A program made the position numbers and the translations under genes. From NCBI RefSeq assembly GCF_900114765.1, contig NZ_FOUD01000003.1, positions 62,001 through 126,000 of the forward strand: a stretch of DNA of 64,000 nt, given 5' to 3'. The DNA is from Halopseudomonas pachastrellae. Its GTDB lineage: Bacteria > Pseudomonadota > Gammaproteobacteria > Pseudomonadales > Pseudomonadaceae. This document shows, piece after piece, positions 56,618 to 64,000 of the stretch (positions are counted from its first letter, which is position 1; each line of letters starts with the position of its first letter). The notes under the pieces were generated by a model. The model searched no databases, was not told where the DNA came from, and worked only from the letters and a program-made list of their open reading frames with translations.

Positions 56618-57427
56618 ATGACGACCATGAGTCAGTACCACACCCTGGAACTGGAATTTTCCGCGCAGGGCATCGCCACCCTTTGGCTGGCACGCCCTGA
56701 CAAGAACAACGCCTTCAACGCCGAGATGATCCGCGAGCTGCTGGATGCGCTGGATGCGGTGGCGGCTAACCCGGCGGTGCGCTTTATGTTGCTGCGCGGC
56801 CGCGGCAAGCACTTTTCCGCCGGTGCCGATCTGGCCTGGATGCGCGACTGCGCGGCGCTGGATTACAACGCCAATCTGGATGACGCCCGCGAGCTGGCGC
56901 AGCTGATGGCGTCGCTGGCGCAGCTCAAGGTGCCGACGCTGGCGGTGGTACAGGGCGCGGCCTTTGGCGGCGCGCTCGGGCTGATCAGTTGCTGCGACAT
57001 GGCGATTGGCGCCGAGGATGCGCTATTCAGCCTGTCTGAGGTGCGCATCGGCCTGCTGCCGGCGGTGATCAGCCCCTATGTCACCCAGGCCATCGGCGCT
57101 CGCGCTACCCGCCGCTACGCGCTGACCGCCGAACGCTTTGACGGCCTGCGCGCCCGCGAACTGGGGCTGCTCGCCGAGTGCTATCCGGCGGCTGAGTTGG
57201 ACGCGGCGCTGGCGCAGTGGGTCGGCAACCTGCTGCAGAACGGCCCGCAGGCGATGATGGCCACCAAGGCGCTGTTGCAGGAGGTCGGGCTGGGTGAAAT
57301 GAGCACCCCGCTGCGCCGCTACACCGAGGCCGCGATTGCCCGGGTGCGGATCAGCCCCGAAGGTCAGGAGGGCCTGTCGGCCTTTCTGGAAAAACGCCAA
57401 CCCGACTGGTGCGCGAGCCATGATTGA
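56618..57427 (+). CDS. liuC: 3-methylglutaconyl-CoA hydratase
   Basis: 269-residue crotonase-family enzyme. Oxyanion-hole segments are K-H-F-S-A-G-A-D-L-A-W-M and G-A-A-F-G-G-A-L-G-L, and F-S-L-S-E-V-R-I-G-L-L-P follows. It hydrates 3-methylglutaconyl-CoA to HMG-CoA. The ATG at 56618 or 56627 is possible. It overlaps liuD by 8 bp. Confidence 0.93.
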   Translation: MTTMSQYHTLELEFSAQGIATLWLARPDKNNAFNAEMIRELLDALDAVAANPAVRFMLLRGRGKHFSAGADLAWMRDCAALDYNANLDDARELAQLMASLAQLKVPTLAVVQGAAFGGALGLISCCDMAIGAEDALFSLSEVRIGLLPAVISPYVTQAIGARATRRYALTAERFDGLRARELGLLAECYPAAELDAALAQWVGNLLQNGPQAMMATKALLQEVGLGEMSTPLRRYTEAAIARVRISPEGQEGLSAFLEKRQPDWCASHD

Positions 57428-59357
57428 TTCCCTGCTGATTGCCAACCGCGGCGAAATTGCCTGCCGCATCATGCGCACCGCGCGCGAACTGGGTATCGCC
57501 ACTGTGGCGGTACACAGCGATACCGACCGCGACGCCCTGCACGTGCGCTGCGCCGATCAGGCGGTCAACCTGGGTGGCGCGCGGCCGAGCGAGAGTTATC
57601 TGCGGGTTGAGGCGATTATCGCCGCGGCCAAGGCCACCGGTGCCCAGGCGATTCACCCCGGTTACGGCTTTCTCTCCGAGAACGCCGATTTCGCCCGCGC
57701 GGTTGATGCCGCCGGGTTGATCTTCGTCGGCCCGCCCGCCAGCGCAATTGACGCCATGGGCAGCAAGTCGGCGGCCAAGGCGCTGATGGAAACCGCCGGC
57801 GTGCCGCTGGTGCCGGGCTATCACGGCGCCGATCAGGCGCTGGAGACCTTCCGCGTCGAAGCCGCCAAGATCGGTTACCCGGTGCTGCTCAAGGCTGCAG
57901 CCGGTGGCGGTGGCAAGGGTATGAAAGTGGTCGAGAGCGAGGCGCAGCTGGCCGAGGCGCTGTCCTCTGCCCAGCGTGAGGCACAGGCTGCTTTTGGTGA
58001 TGCGCGCATGCTGGTGGAGAAATACGTGCTGCAGCCGCGCCATGTCGAGATTCAGGTGTTTGCCGACCAGCACGGCAACGGGGTGTATCTGGCCGAGCGT
58101 GACTGCTCGATCCAGCGCCGGCACCAGAAGGTGGTGGAAGAAGCGCCGGCGCCCGGCCTGTCGCCGGAATTGCGCCGGGCCATGGGCGAGGCGGCGGTAA
58201 CCGCCGCGCGGGCCATCGGCTACGTTGGCGCCGGTACCGTGGAGTTTCTGCTCGACGCCCGTGGTGACTTCTTCTTCATGGAGATGAATACCCGTCTGCA
58301 GGTCGAGCACCCGGTCACCGAGCTGATTACCGGGCAGGATCTGGTCGCCTGGCAGCTGCGCGTGGCCGCAGGGCAGCCGCTGCCGCTGACGCAGGAGCAG
58401 ATCGTGCTGCGCGGTCACGCGATTGAAGTGCGGCTCTACGCCGAAGACCCGGAGCAGGACTTTCTGCCCGCCAGTGGCGAGCTGGCGCTGTACTTTGAGC
58501 CGGCGGGGGGCGTTGGGCGGCGGGTCGACAGCGGGGTGGTCGAGGGTGACCGCATCTCGCCGTTCTACGATCCGATGCTGAGCAAGCTGATTGCCTGGGG
58601 TGAAGACCGGGAAACCGCCCGCCGCCGCTTGCTGGCGATGCTGGCCGAGCAGCAGCTGGGCGGAGTGCACAGCAACCTCGCCTTCCTGCGCCGGGTGCTG
58701 GCGCATCCGGCCTTTGCTGCCGCCGAGCTGGACACTGGTTTTATCGCCCGTCATACCGACGTCCTGTTGCCTGCACCGGCCCCGCTGCCCGACGCCTTCT
58801 GGGCGCTGGCGGCCCGTGCCTGGTTGCTGACGGCACCCTCTGCTGCGCGGGCTGATGACCCGCACAGCCCTTGGGCCGCTTCCTCCGGGTTGCGCCTCGG
58901 ACTGGCCGGCGAGCAGCGCCTGCATCTGCGCTGTGGCGAGGCCGAGGCGCGCGCCCTGCCCGCTACCGGTGTCAGCCTGTTGGGTGATCAGTTGCTGGTC
59001 GATGGCCGTCGCCACGTCGTGCAGCGGCGCGGTCAGTGGCTGTTTGTCGAGTGGGACGGGCAGCTGCAGCGGGTCACGCAGGTAGACCCGGTCAGCGAGG
59101 TAGAGGCCCGGCAACACGGCCACGGCGGGCTGACAGCACCGATGAACGGCAGCGTGGTGCGGGTGCTGGTCGAGCCGGGTCAGCAGGTGGCTGCCGGCGA
59201 GTTGCTGGTGGTGGTCGAGGCAATGAAAATGGAGCACAGTATTCGCGCTGCCGAGGCCGGAGAGGTCACGGCCGTTCACTGCGCCGAGGGTGATCTGGTT
59301 GACGAAGGCCGGGTGCTGGTGGCGCTGCAACCGCTCGCTGAGGAGGCAACGGCATGA
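57420..59357 (+). CDS. liuD: 3-methylcrotonyl-CoA carboxylase biotin carboxylase/carrier (alpha) subunit
   Basis: 645 residues. Biotin carboxylase domain with I-A-N-R-G-E-I-A-C-R-I at the start, the ATP-grasp glycine loop A-A-G-G-G-G-K-G-M and E-M-N-T-R-L-Q-V-E-H. The C-terminal biotin carrier domain has V-E-A-M-K-M-E-H with the biotinylated Lys. It loads CO2 on biotin for LiuB. Confidence 0.96.
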   Translation: MIDSLLIANRGEIACRIMRTARELGIATVAVHSDTDRDALHVRCADQAVNLGGARPSESYLRVEAIIAAAKATGAQAIHPGYGFLSENADFARAVDAAGLIFVGPPASAIDAMGSKSAAKALMETAGVPLVPGYHGADQALETFRVEAAKIGYPVLLKAAAGGGGKGMKVVESEAQLAEALSSAQREAQAAFGDARMLVEKYVLQPRHVEIQVFADQHGNGVYLAERDCSIQRRHQKVVEEAPAPGLSPELRRAMGEAAVTAARAIGYVGAGTVEFLLDARGDFFFMEMNTRLQVEHPVTELITGQDLVAWQLRVAAGQPLPLTQEQIVLRGHAIEVRLYAEDPEQDFLPASGELALYFEPAGGVGRRVDSGVVEGDRISPFYDPMLSKLIAWGEDRETARRRLLAMLAEQQLGGVHSNLAFLRRVLAHPAFAAAELDTGFIARHTDVLLPAPAPLPDAFWALAARAWLLTAPSAARADDPHSPWAASSGLRLGLAGEQRLHLRCGEAEARALPATGVSLLGDQLLVDGRRHVVQRRGQWLFVEWDGQLQRVTQVDPVSEVEARQHGHGGLTAPMNGSVVRVLVEPGQQVAAGELLVVVEAMKMEHSIRAAEAGEVTAVHCAEGDLVDEGRVLVALQPLAEEATA

Positions 59358-60258
59358 GCATGCCGCAACAGGTGCGACTGGTCGAAGTGGGCCCGCGCGA
59401 TGGCCTGCAAAATGAAAAACAGCCGATCAGCGTTGCCGACAAGGTGCGTCTGGTCGATGACCTGAGCGCCGCCGGGCTGCGTTATATCGAAGTCGGCAGC
59501 TTCGTCTCGCCCAAGTGGGTGCCGCAGATGGCCGGCTCGGCTGAAGTATTTGCTGCGATCCAGCAACAGCCCGGCGTGACCTACGCGGCGCTGGCGCCGA
59601 ACCTCAAGGGGTTTGAAGGGGCGCTGGAAGCCGGTGTGAAGGAAGTGGCGGTGTTTGCCGCGGCCAGCGAGGGGTTTTCCCAGAAGAACATCAACTGCTC
59701 GATTGCCGAGAGTCTGCAACGCTTTGAACCGATCATGGCGGCGGCCAGGGAGCACGGCGTGCGGGTGCGCGGTTATATCTCCTGCGTGCTCGGTTGTCCG
59801 ATTGATGGTGACGTGGCGCCGGAGCAGGTGGCGGCGATTGCCCGCGAGCTGCTCGACAGCGGCTGCTACGAGGTGTCGCTGGGCGACACCATCGGCGTCG
59901 GCACTGCGGGTGATACCCGGCGGCTGATCGAGGTGGTTGGCCGCGATATCGACCGCAGCTTGCTGGCCGGGCATTTTCACGATACCTACGGGCAGGCGCT
60001 GGCGAACATTCACGCCAGCCTGCTGGAAGGCGTGGCGGTGTTCGACAGCTCGGTCGCCGGGCTGGGCGGTTGCCCGTATGCCAAGGGCGCGACCGGCAAC
60101 GTCGCCAGCGAAGACGTGCTCTACCTGCTCAACGGGCTGGGGATCGAGACGGGCGTCGATATGGCCGCGCTGGTGCAGGCCGGGCAGCACATCTGCAACG
60201 TGCTGGGCAAAACCAACGGCTCGCGCGTGGCGCGGGCCTTGCTGGCGCGGGAGCAGGC

Positions 60259-60262
<4 letters not shown>
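59354..60262 (+). CDS. liuE: Hydroxymethylglutaryl-CoA lyase
   Basis: 302-residue HMGL-like TIM barrel that splits HMG-CoA into acetoacetate and acetyl-CoA. The N-terminal V-G-P-R-D-G-L-Q-N-E, the metal-site H-F-H-D-T-Y-G-Q and the C-terminal G-L-G-G-C-P-Y-A-K-G with the catalytic Cys are present. It overlaps liuD and the next gene by 4 bp each. Confidence 0.96.
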
Positions 60263-62355
<2,093 letters not shown>

Positions 62356-62396
62356 CCGGGCAAGTCGGGTTTCTGCTTGGCCTGCCCGGTGGTGGC

Positions 62397-63347
62397 TTAG
62401 CTCGGTTCTACCCGGTGCTCGTAAGTCGCGTTCAGGCGGGCGGCGAGGTATTCGGCGCAGGTAATGGGCTCGTACTTCGGCGCTTCACTCGGTACCACGT
62501 CGCGCGGGTCGACGATGGAGTCGGGGTTCACTTCCAGGAAGAAGGCGATGGAGTAGCGTTCCTGCTCCGGCGGGCGCACGCGGTGCGGGGTAGAGACGTA
62601 GGTGTCGTTGCTCCAGCGCATCAGGCAGTCGCCGATGTTGCAGACAAAGGCGCCTTCTACATGCGGTGCGTCGATCCATTGGCCCTGACGGGTCAGCACC
62701 TGCAGGCCGGCAACCTTGTCGGTGGCCAGCAGGGTGACGTTGCCGTAGTCGGTGTGGGCGCCGGCGCCGCCGTCTTCGCGGTCGATCTGACCGGCGCTGG
62801 CGGGGTAGCGCAGCATGCGCAGGGTGGCGATGGGGCTGTCCAAGTGGCTGACGAAGAAGTCTTCCGGCAGACCCAGATCAATCGCAAACCCCTTGTGGAT
62901 CAGCCGACCGAGGTTCAAGCAGCCGTCGAAGTAGCCGAGCATGGCCTCGCGCCAGCCGTCGATTGGCGGCCAGAAGTTCACGCCGCGGAAGGGCTTGCCG
63001 GCCAGTACGTCCGGGTGATCGGCCGGGAAATCGGTGCCGATGTTAAAGGCTTCCTTCATGTCGGCGCCCGCTTCCGGGTTGAGCTTTTCATCGGCCATGG
63101 CGACGTAGCCGCGGTTGTGCGGCGACTTCTTGATCGACATGTCCTGCTTGGTTTCCAGCGGCAGTTCGAACACGCGTTTGGCGTTGGCGAACGCGCCGGC
63201 CATGACTTCGGCCGGGATGCCGTGATCGACGGCGTAGAAGAAGCCGATTTCACGGCAGGCAACGCCTAGCTGGCGGGCGGTTTCGGCGCGGACGGCCGGG
63301 TCTTCGCTGTTCAGGCCAGCGACGGAGATAAGGGGCAGAGATTGCAT
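62397..63347 (-). CDS. 2-oxoglutarate/Fe(II)-dependent oxygenase, isopenicillin N synthase-like
   Basis: 316 residues from the ATG at 63347 (M-Q-S-L-P-L-I-S-V). The N-terminal DIOX_N region has G-F-F-Y-A-V-D-H-G-I-P. The iron ligands are H-T-D (in G-A-H-T-D-Y-G-N-V-T) and the later His in S-T-P-H-R-V; R in Y-S-I-A-F-F follows for 2-oxoglutarate. It lies downstream of an amidohydrolase gene on the same strand, hinting at purine or nitrogen-heterocycle breakdown, but the substrate is unknown. Confidence 0.85.
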   Translation of the reverse strand: MQSLPLISVAGLNSEDPAVRAETARQLGVACREIGFFYAVDHGIPAEVMAGAFANAKRVFELPLETKQDMSIKKSPHNRGYVAMADEKLNPEAGADMKEAFNIGTDFPADHPDVLAGKPFRGVNFWPPIDGWREAMLGYFDGCLNLGRLIHKGFAIDLGLPEDFFVSHLDSPIATLRMLRYPASAGQIDREDGGAGAHTDYGNVTLLATDKVAGLQVLTRQGQWIDAPHVEGAFVCNIGDCLMRWSNDTYVSTPHRVRPPEQERYSIAFFLEVNPDSIVDPRDVVPSEAPKYEPITCAEYLAARLNATYEHRVEPS

Positions 63348-63379
63348 GGTTTGGCTCCTGACTGCGGGCGGGCAGTCGT

Positions 63380-64000
63380 TTAGATCATCGAGGTACGCAG
63401 GTGCGCGATATCGCGACACTGCTGAAAGAGTGCGAGGCCCTGCTGCTGGGCTTCACTGATAACCGTTTGTTCACTCACCTGGGTGGCGCGGCCATTGGCG
63501 ATCAGCTGGCGGCCATCAACCCAGACCGCGGCCACGTTGCGGGCGTCGGCGGCGAAGACCAGATTCCACAACAAATTGCCGCCCGCTGCATTGATCTCGG
63601 TCGGCGTCAGGTTGGGTTGCGCCAGATCGAGCAGCAGCAGATCGGCCTGCTTGCCGACTTCCAGTGAGCCGGTGCGCTCACCGAGGCCCAAGGCGCGGGC
63701 GCCGTTGATGGTGGCCATGCGCAGAATCTGATCGGCGGGCAGCACGGTGGCATCCAGCCTGGTGGCCTTCTGGATCAGCGAGGCGAATTTCATTTCTTCG
63801 AACAGGCTGAGGCTGTTGTTGCAGACCGGGCCGTCGGTGCCGATGCCGACGGTGATGCCGGCGGCGAGCATTTCCGGTACGCGGGCCACGCCGCTGGCGA
63901 GCTTGGCGTTGCTGATCGGGCAGTGGGCGATACTGGTGCCGGTGTCGGCGACGCGCTTGATTTCGTCGTCGGTCAGCCAGACGCAGTGGGCGATCAGGGT
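63380..64000 (-). CDS. TRZ/ATZ-family amidohydrolase (5' end beyond window)
   Basis: The C-terminal 206 codons of a metal-dependent deaminase/hydrolase. Visible signatures include L-I-A-H-C-V-W-L, T-G-T-S-I-A-H-C-P-I-S-N-A-K-L, and G-T-D-G-P-V-C-N-N with the metal-binding Asp, then G-S-L-E-V-G-K-Q-A-D-L. This is the pattern of 8-oxoguanine and related deaminases. It precedes the oxygenase gene by 32 bp and is probably in the same transcript. The start and N-terminal H-x-H motif are outside the window. Confidence 0.85.
   Translation of the reverse strand, partial: TLIAHCVWLTDDEIKRVADTGTSIAHCPISNAKLASGVARVPEMLAAGITVGIGTDGPVCNNSLSLFEEMKFASLIQKATRLDATVLPADQILRMATINGARALGLGERTGSLEVGKQADLLLLDLAQPNLTPTEINAAGGNLLWNLVFAADARNVAAVWVDGRQLIANGRATQVSEQTVISEAQQQGLALFQQCRDIAHLRTSMI

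Overview
The window reads as a chromosome segment of a Pseudomonas-type gammaproteobacterium. The order plsC-gmhB-glyS-glyQ, tag-lpxL-PilZ-trkH-trkA-rsmB-fmt-def-LysM-dprA-tsaC-hemF-aroE and trpA-trpB/trpI is the arrangement I recall for the near-origin region of Pseudomonas genomes, which supports an assignment to Pseudomonadaceae. The species cannot be fixed from the sequence alone. No rRNA, tRNA or CRISPR array was seen.

Positions 1 to about 22710 form a large accessory island. Its core is a complete Tn7-like transposition module, tnsA-tnsB-tnsC-tniQ (13795-19114). A candidate Tn7-type end lies at 22585-22710, with terminal TGTAGGCG read inward and five TAAC-type repeats. The left end was not found and is probably outside the window. 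Cargo to the left of tnsA includes an HsdM methylase (cut by the window edge), an unusual protein joining a degenerate methylase domain to a half HsdS subunit, a DUF4258 protein, small unknown genes and a 661-residue TPR-type gene. That gene is split exactly by a 5373-bp IS21-family element (6181-11553) flanked by the 5-bp repeat GGATG. The IS21 element has lost the 5' part of istA and instead carries a chromate-resistance operon (chrB, chrA, a frameshifted rhodanese gene and a stub of a second ChrB-like gene). Cargo to the right of tniQ is a Sel1/TPR-like protein, a membrane protein and a CoiA-like nuclease-type protein.

From 22728 to about 49837 the sequence is conserved chromosome: a PilT/PilU ATPase, phospholipid and heptose synthesis, glycyl-tRNA synthetase, a short threonine dehydratase behind an Ile/Thr leader peptide and attenuator, potassium uptake, translation start and peptide-processing enzymes, DNA processing, haem and shikimate enzymes, tryptophan synthase with its regulator, and two oxidoreductase/regulator units. 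From 49838 to 53200 is a variable stretch. Two 215-bp direct repeats with co-varying stems flank a small ORF and an EamA transporter, followed by an AT-rich frameshifted gene and a heptamer tandem repeat. From 53200 to 62355 lies a leucine/isovalerate degradation operon (liuR-liuA-liuB-liuC-liuD-liuE) followed by acetoacetyl-CoA synthetase; together these take isovaleryl-CoA to acetoacetate and acetyl-CoA and then reactivate acetoacetate. The window ends with a 2-oxoglutarate/Fe(II) oxygenase and a partial amidohydrolase.

A roughly 143-bp palindromic-ended repeat occurs twice: between trpA and trpB, where it supplies the trpB stop codon, and in frame inside the acetoacetyl-CoA synthetase gene, where it adds 48 residues.
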